The position numbers and the translations under genes are program-made. The notes below the pieces were generated by a model. That model saw nothing but the letters and a program-made list of their open reading frames with translations. It had not been told where the DNA came from and searched no databases. Of a stretch of 64,000 nt of DNA, positions 16,194 through 24,288 are shown in pieces. Origin of the DNA: Clostridiaceae bacterium Marseille-Q3526 (lineage in GTDB: Bacteria; Bacillota; Clostridia; Lachnospirales; Lachnospiraceae); contig JAGTTS010000007.1 of the NCBI GenBank assembly GCA_018223375.1, positions 62,001 to 126,000 of the forward strand, in the 5' to 3' direction. How positions within the stretch are numbered: the first letter of the stretch is position 1; the number at the start of each line of letters is the position of its first letter.

Positions 16194-17258
16194 ATGAATT
16201 ACGAATATACAGAAGCAGAAAACAGAGAAATGGCCTGGTTCCGGGCCCTCCCCAAGGCAGAACTTCACTGCCATCTGGACGGCTCCCTGCCCAGACATAC
16301 AGTGAGAAGACTGGGAAAAGAGGCGGGCCTTGCGCTTCCTGAAACAGAGGAGGCCCTGGCTGCCGCGCTGACTGTTTCGGCAGACTGCCGAAGCTTAAAG
16401 GAGTACTTAGACTGCTTTTCCCTGCCCATCTCCTGCCTTCAGACCTATGACGCTCTCTGCACAGCGGCCTACGATACGGCGAAGGCTGCCTTTGAGGAAG
16501 GAACCGTGTATCTGGAGCTGCGCTTTGCCCCGGCTTTTTCTGCCCACGACGGCTTTGCTCAGAAGGACGTGGTGGGAGCCGTAAGAGACGGCCTTAAAAA
16601 GGCGGAAGCAGATCTGGGAATGCGTACCGGAATCCTTCTGTGCGGGATGCGCCATTTTGATCTGGAGAAAAATCTGGAGATTCCGGCGCTGGCTGAGAAA
16701 TTTATGGGAGACGGAGTCTGTGGAATCGACCTGGCAGGCGACGAGAAGGTCTATCCGCCGGAGCTCCACAGCAAGATGTTTTCCCTGGCCTCTGAAATGG
16801 AGATCCCATTCACAATCCACGCGGGAGAATGCCACAGCGCGGAGAACGTGCGCACCAGCGTGCTGATGGGCGCCCGCCGCATCGGCCACGGCATCGCTAT
16901 GGCCGGAGTAAAGGAGATAGAGGAGCTGTGCAGGGAGAGGGGCGTTGCCGTAGAAATGTGCCCTACCAGCAATTTCCAGACGAAGGCAGTGGAGAAGAGA
17001 AGCGATTACCCGATCAGACGTTTCCTGGAACAGGGGCTGGCCGTTACGGTGAACACAGATAACCGGACTGTATCGGGAACCAGCATGACAGAGGAGCTGT
17101 TCCTGCTCCACAGCCAGTTTGGCGTGACAAAGGAGGAAGCGCTCCACATGACAGAGAACGCGGTGCTGGCGGCTTTTGCAGAGGAGGAGGTCAAGCGGGA
17201 GCTTCTGGAAAAGCTGGCGGACTTCCGGAAAAAATCAGGACAGCCGGATGGAAGATAG
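16194..17258 (+). CDS. add: Adenosine deaminase
   Basis: At 354 residues it matches bacterial Add. Zinc and catalytic motifs are all present in order: KAELHCHLDGSLPRHT (~residues 16-31), TIHAGECHSAENV (His and catalytic Glu), RRIGHGIAMA, EMCPTSN and VNTDNRTVSGTSM. The NTDN form, rather than NTDDP, is common in this branch. It deaminates adenosine or deoxyadenosine to inosine. The ATG at 16194 follows GGAGG at 16181-16185. It is followed after 30 bases by the CAT-like gene. A cytidine deaminase 2.5 kb away suggests nucleoside salvage is a local theme. Confidence 0.93.
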   Translation: MNYEYTEAENREMAWFRALPKAELHCHLDGSLPRHTVRRLGKEAGLALPETEEALAAALTVSADCRSLKEYLDCFSLPISCLQTYDALCTAAYDTAKAAFEEGTVYLELRFAPAFSAHDGFAQKDVVGAVRDGLKKAEADLGMRTGILLCGMRHFDLEKNLEIPALAEKFMGDGVCGIDLAGDEKVYPPELHSKMFSLASEMEIPFTIHAGECHSAENVRTSVLMGARRIGHGIAMAGVKEIEELCRERGVAVEMCPTSNFQTKAVEKRSDYPIRRFLEQGLAVTVNTDNRTVSGTSMTEELFLLHSQFGVTKEEALHMTENAVLAAFAEEEVKRELLEKLADFRKKSGQPDGR

Positions 17259-17288
17259 GCATAGAAAGACACAGAGAGGAGAATCAGG

Positions 17289-17942
17289 ATGGCGTTTCAC
17301 TTGATCGATATGGATACCTGGGAGCGGCGGGAACACTATTATTATTACAAAGATTTTCTGAAGGTCCGCTATAACCTGAATATTCAGGTGGACATTACAG
17401 AGCTTCTGGCGCAGGTAAAGGAGCAGAAGCTCAAATTTTATCCTGTGTTTATCTACATTATTATGAGAGCGGTCAATCAAAACAGAGAGATGAGAATGCA
17501 GACAGACAAAGAGGGGCGTCTGGGGTACTGGGACGAATGCCACCCGTCCTACACGATTTTTCACGAGGATGACAAAACCTTCTCTGATATCTGGACGGAA
17601 TACAATGAGGATTTTACGGCCTTTTACGACGCGGTGATAAAAGATATGGAAACGTACCAGAATCAGAAGGGGATTAAGCCAAAGCCGGGAAAACCGGACA
17701 ATTTCTGTCCGGTCTCCTGCGTGCCGTGGCTGAGCTTTACAGGATATGCCAGCGATACGTACTCAGATTCCCCCATGCTCTATCCTGTGGTACTGTTTGG
17801 ACGTTACTATGAGAAGGAGGGAAGAACGTTTCTTCCTCTGGGAGCCGCGTTCCACCATGCGGCTGCAGACGGATACCACTCCTGCCGCTTTCTCAATGAG
17901 ATTCAGGAGCTGGCTGAGACGTTTCGTCTTCCCCGCCGTTAA
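17289..17942 (+). CDS. CatA-like O-acetyltransferase
   Basis: A 217-residue protein of the chloramphenicol acetyltransferase family (PF00302), the classic trimer subunit length. The catalytic His motif is FHHAAADGYHSCRFLNE (HHxxxDG) near residue 193. The N-terminal part YYKDFLKVRYNLNIQVDIT and the HPSYTIFHEDDKTFSDIW strand also match. The family moves acetyl from acetyl-CoA to a hydroxyl of chloramphenicol or other acceptors; whether this chromosomal copy gives resistance cannot be told from sequence. Its last 50 bases overlap, tail to tail, the 3' end of the minus-strand ECF operon. Confidence 0.88.
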   Translation: MAFHLIDMDTWERREHYYYYKDFLKVRYNLNIQVDITELLAQVKEQKLKFYPVFIYIIMRAVNQNREMRMQTDKEGRLGYWDECHPSYTIFHEDDKTFSDIWTEYNEDFTAFYDAVIKDMETYQNQKGIKPKPGKPDNFCPVSCVPWLSFTGYASDTYSDSPMLYPVVLFGRYYEKEGRTFLPLGAAFHHAAADGYHSCRFLNEIQELAETFRLPRR

Positions 17943-18465
17943 GCTCCTTTGACTTGCTGCGGATGAGAAGAATCCCGGCTGCGATTACGGCCACGGCTAC
18001 TACGCTCTGAGGGATGGCGCTGGCCAAAGAGTACAGAATTTCTTCCGCCTGTTCCGGCAGAGCTATGATCGGCAGCAGGTGGGAGAACAGGAGCCGGTAC
18101 AGATTGCTCCACAGAACGGAGATGCCAAAGCAGATCAGGCAGGCAGCCGTAAATTTGCGGTGAGTCTTAAAAAACAGGCTGTTTTTTCGGATATCTTCCA
18201 TGTGAACCAGATAATCGTCCTCCAGGGCATAAAATTCGTCGTCAGGCAGGGCGTTAATGTTGTTTGCATGGAAAAAGCTGTAAAACCAGACGACAGGAGC
18301 CAGCAGGCTCAGTACGTTCAGCTGCAGGAAGCCGGACAGAGACAATAGAATCACAAAAGTCGCCATCAGGCTGACGCCTGTCTTGAAAAATCCCAGATAC
18401 ATCTCCCCGGCTCCTGGTATCAGAGACCAGAGAAACGTCATCAGTTTACCTTTCTTTCTTGTCAT
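17893..18465 (-). CDS. Membrane protein in the ECF sigma operon
   Basis: A 190-residue protein with about four hydrophobic segments. The first part, FLWSLIPGAGEMYLGFFKTG, resembles the TM2-type pattern (PGxGxxYLG). Helices follow at ~28-65, ~100-120 and ~150-172. The middle is a cytosolic acidic stretch (LPDDEFYALEDDY). It overlaps the anti-sigma gene by 20 bases and so belongs to the sigma operon. Such third genes often tune or receive the envelope signal, but no function is known for this one. The GGAGG site lies 9 bases before the start. Confidence 0.75.
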   Translation of the reverse strand: MTRKKGKLMTFLWSLIPGAGEMYLGFFKTGVSLMATFVILLSLSGFLQLNVLSLLAPVVWFYSFFHANNINALPDDEFYALEDDYLVHMEDIRKNSLFFKTHRKFTAACLICFGISVLWSNLYRLLFSHLLPIIALPEQAEEILYSLASAIPQSVVAVAVIAAGILLIRSKSKELNGGEDETSQPAPESH

Positions 18466-18964
18466 ATTTAAACACCTCCAGGTTTAATAATCGGTTAATC
18501 TGTTCTGTTACATAGCTGGACGCTTCCCAGACGGCGCCTCCTGCGTTTTTGGGGGAGGGAGTCCCGGGACGCTGGAAACGGCCGTCCTCTTCCCGCTTCA
18601 CATCCTCTTGCCGAATTTCTATGGGGCGTTCTGTTGCTCCGGGCAGGGCAGGGGCGAAGGAGAGCAGCGCCAGGGAACAGAGAACGGCGGTTCCCACTCT
18701 GAGACTGAAATAAAAAAGCTCCAGTTTTTTGGAAATTCGATTGCTTTTTGCAATGATCTGTACCTCGGGCCGGTTCAGCTTGGACAGAATCTCCGATTTC
18801 ATTCTGGCGGGAGCTGTGAGAAGCTCCTGTTTTTCAGCCTGGAGAGCGATCTGCTCCCTGCAGAACTGGCAGGAGGACAGATGGGCGAGTTCTTCTCTGC
18901 TCAGGGAAGAAACAGGCCGCCCGGGATCTATATGGCCGCTTTCCCGCTCTTTTCTATTTGTCAT
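18446..18964 (-). CDS. Putative zinc-finger anti-sigma factor
   Basis: A 172-residue single-pass membrane protein. Near the N-terminus, EELAHLSSCQFCREQIAL gives the HxxxCxxC zinc motif of ZAS anti-sigma factors. A membrane helix lies at ~95-115 (LRVGTAVLCSLALLSFAPAL) and a short outer part follows. Anti-sigmas of this type hold the ECF sigma at the membrane until an envelope signal releases it. The ATG at 18964 is preferred over 18985 because AGGAGGG precedes it by 8 bases. The gene overlaps the sigma gene by 11 bases, as expected for a coupled pair. Confidence 0.8.
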   Translation of the reverse strand: MTNRKERESGHIDPGRPVSSLSREELAHLSSCQFCREQIALQAEKQELLTAPARMKSEILSKLNRPEVQIIAKSNRISKKLELFYFSLRVGTAVLCSLALLSFAPALPGATERPIEIRQEDVKREEDGRFQRPGTPSPKNAGGAVWEASSYVTEQINRLLNLEVFKYDKKER

Positions 18965-19469
18965 GGGGCAGTCCCTCCTTTTCATAGAGATTTCGAAGCA
19001 TTCCCTTGGCGCGGTAAATCTGCGTCTGAAGGGTTTTGATGGGCTTTCCGGTTTTTTTAACCAGCTCTCCGATTTCTATTTCATAGTAATAGTAGTCCAG
19101 AGCCACCTGGCGGTAAGGCTCCTTCAGAGAACAGCAGCAGCGGTAAAGCCGCTCTTTTACTTCCTGTTCCAGATAGTCCCGTTCTGGGGAATCTGACGAG
19201 GGAAGAGCGGTAAAATATTCGTCTTCTGTGGGAACAGTCCGCCTTCCCGCCCGTTTCAGCCAGTCGAGACATTTATTGGACGCGATTTTGCAGAGCCACG
19301 CCTTGGCGTGGGCGCCGTCGAACAGAGCCATGCTCTTGTAGGCGGAGAGGAACGTGTCCTGAGTCAGATCCTCTGCGTCAAAATAATTTTCTGTATATTT
19401 GTAGCAGATAGAGAAAATCAGATTCTGATACTGGTCAATATATTCTTCCAGCTGTTTTTCCGCATTGAT
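18954..19469 (-). CDS. ECF (sigma-70 family) RNA polymerase sigma factor, no canonical start codon
   Basis: The frame open from 19517 to 18954 encodes a clear ECF sigma: region 2 (LEEYIDQYQNLIFSICYKY, ENYFDAEDLTQDTFLSAYKS, WLCKIASNKCLDWLKR) and region 4 (LKEPYRQVALDYYY, KTGKPIKTLQTQIYRAKGML). No in-frame ATG, GTG or TTG lies upstream of region 2. A perfect AAGGAGG is followed after 7 bases by ATC (19469-19467), given here as the nominal start. A good ATG (19465-19463) sits 4 bases further in the wrong frame, and one extra A in the AAAAA run at 19459-19455 would join it to the sigma frame. An AUC start, slippage, a real frameshift or a sequence error are all possible. Confidence 0.75.
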   Translation of the reverse strand: MNAEKQLEEYIDQYQNLIFSICYKYTENYFDAEDLTQDTFLSAYKSMALFDGAHAKAWLCKIASNKCLDWLKRAGRRTVPTEDEYFTALPSSDSPERDYLEQEVKERLYRCCCSLKEPYRQVALDYYYYEIEIGELVKKTGKPIKTLQTQIYRAKGMLRNLYEKEGLPHDK

Positions 19470-19644
19470 AAAACCGCCTCCTTTCCCTTGGCTCCTGTAT
19501 ATGACTGGTAATGCCTTTCACAGATTAGAACGAAGCAGAGGGGGACATTACTTCAAAAATCATGGAGACATGCGAAACACATGGCGGCGTTCATGGCATT
19601 ATTAAGGACTGTAGCACAGAATAGAGGAAAAGACAAGATTTCTC

Positions 19645-19674
19645 TTGCCCCGCAGACAAGGCAGGGAGTATAAT
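19645..19674 (+). promoter_or_regulatory. Promoter of cdd
   Basis: TTGCCC (19645-19650), 18 bases, TATAAT (19669-19674). Confidence 0.65.
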
Positions 19675-19709
19675 TAAGAAAAAAGCGGCTCAGAGAGGGA
19701 GGAAAAATC

Positions 19710-20168
19710 ATGGATCGCAGCGATAAGACGACAGCGTTGGAGATTTCCAGAGAACAGAAGGAGAAACTGATAGAACAGGCGTTTCAGGCGCTTCCCAGGG
19801 CCTATGCGCCTTACTCTCATTTTCATGTGGCGGCGGCTCTTTTGTGCCGGGACGGAGAGATTTATATGGGCTGCAATGTGGAGAACGCCTCCTATCCGGC
19901 CGGCATCTGCGCAGAGCGCAGCGCGTTTTCTGCGGCAGTCAGCAGCGGAAAGCGGCAGTTTGACGCCATCGCCATTGTAGGAGGAAAAGACGGAAAGGCG
20001 CAGGACTACTGCGCGCCCTGCGGGATCTGCCGCCAGGTTATGCGGGAATTTGTCCGTCCGGACGAGTTTTTGATTTTGTTAGCCAAGTCGCCTTCCGAAT
20101 ACAGGGAGTACACCTTAAGCCAGCTTCTGCCGGAGAGCTTCGGGCCGGAGAATCTGGAAATGGCCTAG
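19710..20168 (+). CDS. cdd: Cytidine deaminase
   Basis: A 152-residue tetramer-type CDA. Zinc-site motifs are GICAERSAF (Cys and catalytic Glu, ~residues 68-76) and PCGICRQVMREF (two Cys). The N-terminal YAPYSHFHVAAALLC and the CNVENASYPAG substrate loop are typical. It converts cytidine and deoxycytidine to uridine forms. The C-terminus is slightly longer than the usual ~130-136 residues, and ~20 residues precede the core. It stands alone between the sigma operon and the 6S RNA gene. Confidence 0.95.
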   Translation: MDRSDKTTALEISREQKEKLIEQAFQALPRAYAPYSHFHVAAALLCRDGEIYMGCNVENASYPAGICAERSAFSAAVSSGKRQFDAIAIVGGKDGKAQDYCAPCGICRQVMREFVRPDEFLILLAKSPSEYREYTLSQLLPESFGPENLEMA

Positions 20169-20241
20169 CACAGATATTTTAGGCAGGCCGGGAACACGGC
20201 AGATCAGAAAAAATGGCAGGAAGACCAGAAAAAAATGGAAC

Positions 20242-20270
20242 TTGAAAAACTGACGCAAGTGTTGTATAAT
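20242..20270 (+). promoter_or_regulatory. Promoter of the 6S RNA
   Basis: TTGAAA (20242-20247), 17 bases, TATAAT (20265-20270): a strong site that sets the RNA start near 20277. Confidence 0.8.
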
Positions 20271-20276
20271 GGCCTT

Positions 20277-20505
20277 ACAACAAAAGAAAGTAATTCCTGG
20301 GATGTTCGATAACTCTTACTTTTTTTGAACCTACATTTGACATAACGGGATTCCAATATTTTTAAACGGATGTCAGGCCTCCTTGAGTGGAAGGCAGATG
20401 TTTAAGTGAGGTTGCCCACCTGGCGCGGCTAGGAGTCAATTTGGTAAGAGCCGGCATTTTGGGGTTACTAATGAAAAAAGCAGCGAGAAATCGCTGCTTT
20501 CTTTA
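20277..20505 (+). ncRNA. ssrS: 6S RNA
   Basis: A non-coding transcript with the features of clostridial 6S RNA, which binds the sigma-A holoenzyme and mimics an open promoter. The terminal stem forms from AGTAATTCC (20289-20297) and GGGGTTACT (20461-20469). The interior keeps sequence words known from the family: TTTTGAACCTACATTTGACA, CGGGATTCC, AGGTTGCCCACCTGGCG and AGGAGTCAATTTGG. It ends in the hairpin AAAGCAGCGA-GAAA-TCGCTGCTTT (20477-20500) with a T-rich tail. The family call is from memory of the consensus; a covariance search would settle it. The ORF at 20387-20635 across it is a chance frame. Confidence 0.82.
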
Positions 20506-20556
20506 CTTTACGAAGGAGACCAGGTTTTCTGCGGGAAGAAAATTCGCGGGCGTTTC

Positions 20557-20585
20557 TTGCAAAAGAAAGTCAGGTCCGCTATACT
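20557..20585 (+). promoter_or_regulatory. Promoter of the AI-2E-type permease gene
   Basis: TTGCAA (20557-20562), 17 bases, TATACT (20580-20585). Confidence 0.7.
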
Positions 20586-20638
20586 GTACAGGAGAGAAAC
20601 CGGAGATCCGCGTAATTGTTTGGAGGAATGACTAGACT

Positions 20639-21892
20639 ATGAAAGACAACAACGCAAAACGGTATATTTACTGGGGGCTTACGGCTGTCTGCGTCATTGC
20701 TGTGTGTATTGTATTCTGGTACTGCATCAGAGAGTGGAAGAATGTAAGCGGCTTTTTAGGCAGGCTGCGTTCCATCGCGTCGCCGATTATCTACGGAGCC
20801 ATACTGGCTTATCTGATCAGTCCGGTTTATAACAGAGTGTCCAGGGCAGGCCTTAAGATTCTGCCTGCGAAGATGAAAAGCGAAAAGCACAGACAGACCA
20901 TCGCCAAGTCCATGGGAACGATCGCCAGCCTGTTTGTGATTCTGGCCGTCGTGTCAGGACTGATTCAGCTGATTATCCCACAGGTTCTGGACAGCTTAAG
21001 AGGAATTCAGGAGTCGTTTCCTATCTATCTTCAGAACCTGTACGCGTGGATTCAGAAGCTGTTAGCCGACAACCGGGAGATTGAAACCATCGTGATCCAG
21101 AATATTCAGACAGCGGTGGAGATGACGGAAGGATGGCTGCAGAACGCTTTTACGAGATTTGATATGAAGCGGCTTCTGGACTTTCTGACAGGCGTGTCGA
21201 GCAGTATCTTCGTTCTGATTAATTTTGTGAAAAACTGGCTGATCGGCCTGATTGTCATGGTCTATCTGCTGAATATTAAGGATCATCTGATCACCCAGGC
21301 GAAAAAAATTGTTTACGGATGCTTAAGCGTCCGCTGGGCGAACCATGTGATTGAGGAGATGCGGTTTGTCCACAGGATGTTCGGCGGCTTTATTATCGGA
21401 AAGATTCTGGACTCCCTGATTATCGGCGTGATCTGCTTTGTGGGAACGAGTCTGCTCCACATCCCTTACGCGCTGCTTGTCAGCGTAATTGTGGGAGTGA
21501 CCAATGTGATTCCGTTCTTCGGACCATTTATCGGGGCCATCCCAAGCGGCATTTTAGTGCTTCTGGTAAGCCCGATCCAGTGTCTCGTTCTGCTGATATG
21601 GATCCTGGTTCTGCAGCAGTTTGACGGCAATATTCTGGGACCGAAAATTCTCGGAAACTCTACCGGCCTCGCAAGCTTCTGGGTGCTGTTCTCCATTCTG
21701 ATCTTCGGAGGCCTGTTCGGATTTGTGGGAATGATTATCGCAGTTCCCGGCTTTGCCGTTATCTATGATCTGGTCAATAAGGCGGTCAACCACTCCCTGC
21801 GCATGAAGAGGCTGTCGCTGAAGACTGCGGACTATGAGGGACTTGATTACATTGACGAGGAGAAAAAGACCTATATTAAGTCGAAGGAATAG
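20639..21892 (+). CDS. AI-2E family transporter (PF01594)
   Basis: A 417-residue membrane protein with about eight helices in the AI-2E/YdbI/PerM pattern. The conserved second half is GFIIGKILDSLIIGVICFVG, then ALLVSVIVGVTNVIPFFGPF, IGAIPSGILVLLVSP, and FDGNILGPKILGNSTGLASFWVL. Members include exporters of AI-2 and Na+/H+ antiporters, so the cargo is unknown. It has its own promoter and is followed after 46 bases by the SpoIID-type gene. Confidence 0.9.
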   Translation: MKDNNAKRYIYWGLTAVCVIAVCIVFWYCIREWKNVSGFLGRLRSIASPIIYGAILAYLISPVYNRVSRAGLKILPAKMKSEKHRQTIAKSMGTIASLFVILAVVSGLIQLIIPQVLDSLRGIQESFPIYLQNLYAWIQKLLADNREIETIVIQNIQTAVEMTEGWLQNAFTRFDMKRLLDFLTGVSSSIFVLINFVKNWLIGLIVMVYLLNIKDHLITQAKKIVYGCLSVRWANHVIEEMRFVHRMFGGFIIGKILDSLIIGVICFVGTSLLHIPYALLVSVIVGVTNVIPFFGPFIGAIPSGILVLLVSPIQCLVLLIWILVLQQFDGNILGPKILGNSTGLASFWVLFSILIFGGLFGFVGMIIAVPGFAVIYDLVNKAVNHSLRMKRLSLKTADYEGLDYIDEEKKTYIKSKE

Positions 21893-21938
21893 TACGGCTG
21901 TGCAGAAGGGTATGATGCAGCAAAGGATAGGAGAATCC

Positions 21939-24212
21939 ATGAAGTCAAAGAAAATGCTTTACTGGACCGGCGCCATTGCCGCCGCCGTAGTCCTGTTGAT
22001 CATATTGATTGTAACGCTCGATAAAAACGGCAACTATGTTTCCAGGGCGCTGGCCGGAAAAGCCATGGCTCTGGGCATGACAGATCGGGAGATCTGCGAG
22101 GAGTGGGGGGATGAGAACGAATCCTTCTTTCCAGCCTCGGCCAAGGGGCAGTGGTATGTGAAATATCTGGACTATCTGATTGGAAACGAATACATAGAGC
22201 TGCCAAAAGAGCTGAAAGAGGAAGATATGGAGGATTTTGCCGCTGGCGCGCTGACCTACGGGGAGGCGGCATTCGCGGCTGAAAAGGTAGAAAAGGGACT
22301 TTCCAAGGCATTAAACATTTCTAAAAAAAAGTACGGGGATCCCATGCCCAAGGAGGAGTGGTGGCTGTTTTACGAAACCTTCCTCAAGAAGGCAGATCAG
22401 GAAAGAAAGGTTCAGAGAAAGAATCTTGTGCTCTACGGAACCCCGGCCAACGTGGAGGGAGCGGGAACCTGGACCGCCTACACAAGCGAAGGGGCCCTGG
22501 AGTTCGAGGGCCTGTCCCTGGACTCCTATATTGACCGGGAGATTCAGGTATGGGTCCGGGGAACGGATATCATCCGTGTGGAAAAAGAGATTTCAGACAA
22601 AGTCGTTTATAAGAACGCCTGGCTGGTTCCGGCAGACGGAAAGATGGAGGTCTACATTGGAGACATTATGAGAAGCTTTCCGCTGGAATCGGCGGTGAAG
22701 GAGGAGACCGGCGGCGTTCTGGCCGACGTGTCCCTCACAGGGGGGAAGATTAAGAAGCTCTCTCTGAAAAAAGATATCATCCAGGGCAAGGTACTGGCCG
22801 TCAGAGACAATGCCATTGAGATTGAGAGCTATGGAAATGTGGCTGTCGCAGATGATTTCAAGGTGTACAAGACATATGGCACGGTGCGGGAGGCCAGGAA
22901 AAAGGATATTTTAGTAGGCTACGACATCCAGAATTTCGTAGTGGAAGATAAGAGAATCTGCGCCGCCCTTCTGGTGAAGAGCTTTGACGCCAGAAATATC
23001 CGGGTGCTTCTCATGGATACAGGCTTCAAATCTATTTTTCACGATACGGTGACGCTGAAATGCCAGGTGCCCATGAAGGTAACTCTGGACGACTATGAGT
23101 TTACCATGGAAGCGGGGGAGAAGTTTACGATTTTTGACGGAGACGAGCGCCTGAGGCGGGCAGACAGACGGTTTATTGTGGAGCCGGAGGATCCGACACA
23201 GTCGATCTATGTGACGACCCTGGAGAGGGGGCAGGGCACTCCGGCCTATCAGGGCAGTCTGGAGATCAGCCAGGAGAAGGAGGGACTTCTGCTTCTCAAT
23301 GATCTGGATGTGGAGGATTACCTGACAAAGGTGGTGCCCAGCGAGATGCCGTCCTCCTATGAGATGGAGGCGCTGAAGGCGCAGGCAGTCTGCGCCAGAA
23401 CCTATGCGTACCGTCAGATTAAGGCCAACGCTTACAGCCGGTACGGCGCTCATGTGGATGACAGCACCAATTATCAGGTGTACAACAATACGGTTTCCAG
23501 TGAGCGGACGGACGCGGCGGTGAAGGAAACCTGCGGCCAGATGGTGTTTTACGGGGATAAGGCAGCTGAGACCTACTATTTTTCCACCTCCTGCGGCCAT
23601 ACCACAGACGGAACGATATGGGGAGCGGATCAGAGCGCTGTTCCGTATCTGAAGGGAGTAGCCCTGACGGATGGCCGAACCGTTATGAAGGAATTGAAGG
23701 ATAATGATTCCTTTGAGACATTTATCAAGGATAAGAAGGTGAAAACCTACGATTCTTCCTTCCCTATGTACCGGTGGGAGACCAAGTTTACAAACCGGGA
23801 TTTGGAGAAAAAGGTGAGCGGCATTGGAGAGATTCAGGCGGTCTTCGTGACAGAGCGGGGAACCGGCGGAATCGCCAAAAAGCTTAAAATCTACGGAAGC
23901 GAGGGGGAGAAAATCGTCAGCGGCGAGAGCCAGATCAGAAGTATTCTGGGAGACGAATCCCTGGTATATCGGAAAAACGATGGGAAAACCCAGACTGGCT
24001 GGAGCAGTATGCCCAGCGCTTACATTGCCATAGACGAGACAGCCAGAGACGAGGAAAGCGGCCTTCGGACCTTCACCGTATGGGGCGGAGGCTACGGCCA
24101 CGGCGTAGGCATGAGCCAGAACGGCGCCCAGCAGATGGCCAGAGAGGGAAACGATTACAAGGATATCCTGACCTTCTTCTATGAGGGGGCTGAGGTAAGA
24201 GAAGAAGAATAG
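21939..24212 (+). CDS. SpoIID/LytB domain protein
   Basis: A 757-residue protein with one N-terminal membrane anchor (~residues 8-26, AIAAAVVLLIILIVTLD). A long extracellular region of unknown fold (~30-430) precedes the SpoIID domain: LLLNDLDVEDYLTKVVPSEM, EALKAQAVCARTYAYRQIKA, then YYFSTSCGHTTDGTIWG and the C-terminal GGGYGHGVGMSQNGAQQMA. SpoIID proteins are lytic transglycosylases that cut glycan strands stripped of peptides during engulfment; LytB relatives modify amidases. The ATG at 21939 is used because AGGATAGGAG precedes it; the frame extends upstream only into the previous gene. The extra N-terminal region makes it about twice a typical SpoIID. Confidence 0.88.
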   Translation: MKSKKMLYWTGAIAAAVVLLIILIVTLDKNGNYVSRALAGKAMALGMTDREICEEWGDENESFFPASAKGQWYVKYLDYLIGNEYIELPKELKEEDMEDFAAGALTYGEAAFAAEKVEKGLSKALNISKKKYGDPMPKEEWWLFYETFLKKADQERKVQRKNLVLYGTPANVEGAGTWTAYTSEGALEFEGLSLDSYIDREIQVWVRGTDIIRVEKEISDKVVYKNAWLVPADGKMEVYIGDIMRSFPLESAVKEETGGVLADVSLTGGKIKKLSLKKDIIQGKVLAVRDNAIEIESYGNVAVADDFKVYKTYGTVREARKKDILVGYDIQNFVVEDKRICAALLVKSFDARNIRVLLMDTGFKSIFHDTVTLKCQVPMKVTLDDYEFTMEAGEKFTIFDGDERLRRADRRFIVEPEDPTQSIYVTTLERGQGTPAYQGSLEISQEKEGLLLLNDLDVEDYLTKVVPSEMPSSYEMEALKAQAVCARTYAYRQIKANAYSRYGAHVDDSTNYQVYNNTVSSERTDAAVKETCGQMVFYGDKAAETYYFSTSCGHTTDGTIWGADQSAVPYLKGVALTDGRTVMKELKDNDSFETFIKDKKVKTYDSSFPMYRWETKFTNRDLEKKVSGIGEIQAVFVTERGTGGIAKKLKIYGSEGEKIVSGESQIRSILGDESLVYRKNDGKTQTGWSSMPSAYIAIDETARDEESGLRTFTVWGGGYGHGVGMSQNGAQQMAREGNDYKDILTFFYEGAEVREEE

Positions 24213-24223
24213 TATAATTTAAG

Positions 24224-24282
24224 AAGAGGAAACATTTTCCTGCTCCGCTTTAAGCTGCAGAAAATGTCTCCTCTTTTTTCTT
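24224..24282. terminator. Bidirectional terminator
   Basis: AAGAGGAAACATTTTC (24224-24239) pairs with GAAAATGTCTCCTCTT (24260-24275) with one mismatch, followed by T's on the plus strand and A-rich sequence for the other direction. It sits between convergent genes. Confidence 0.85.
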
Positions 24283-24288
24283 TTTCTT

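Noticed and set aside
16407..17147. 246-residue minus-strand frame inside add
   Set aside because: Shadow frame, with Cys/His-rich composition and no domain.
20387..20635. 82-residue plus-strand frame
   Set aside because: Runs through the 3' half of the 6S RNA and its terminator; no ribosome site.
22911..24101. 396-residue minus-strand frame
   Set aside because: Shadow of the SpoIID domain gene, with no ribosome site and no recognisable domain.
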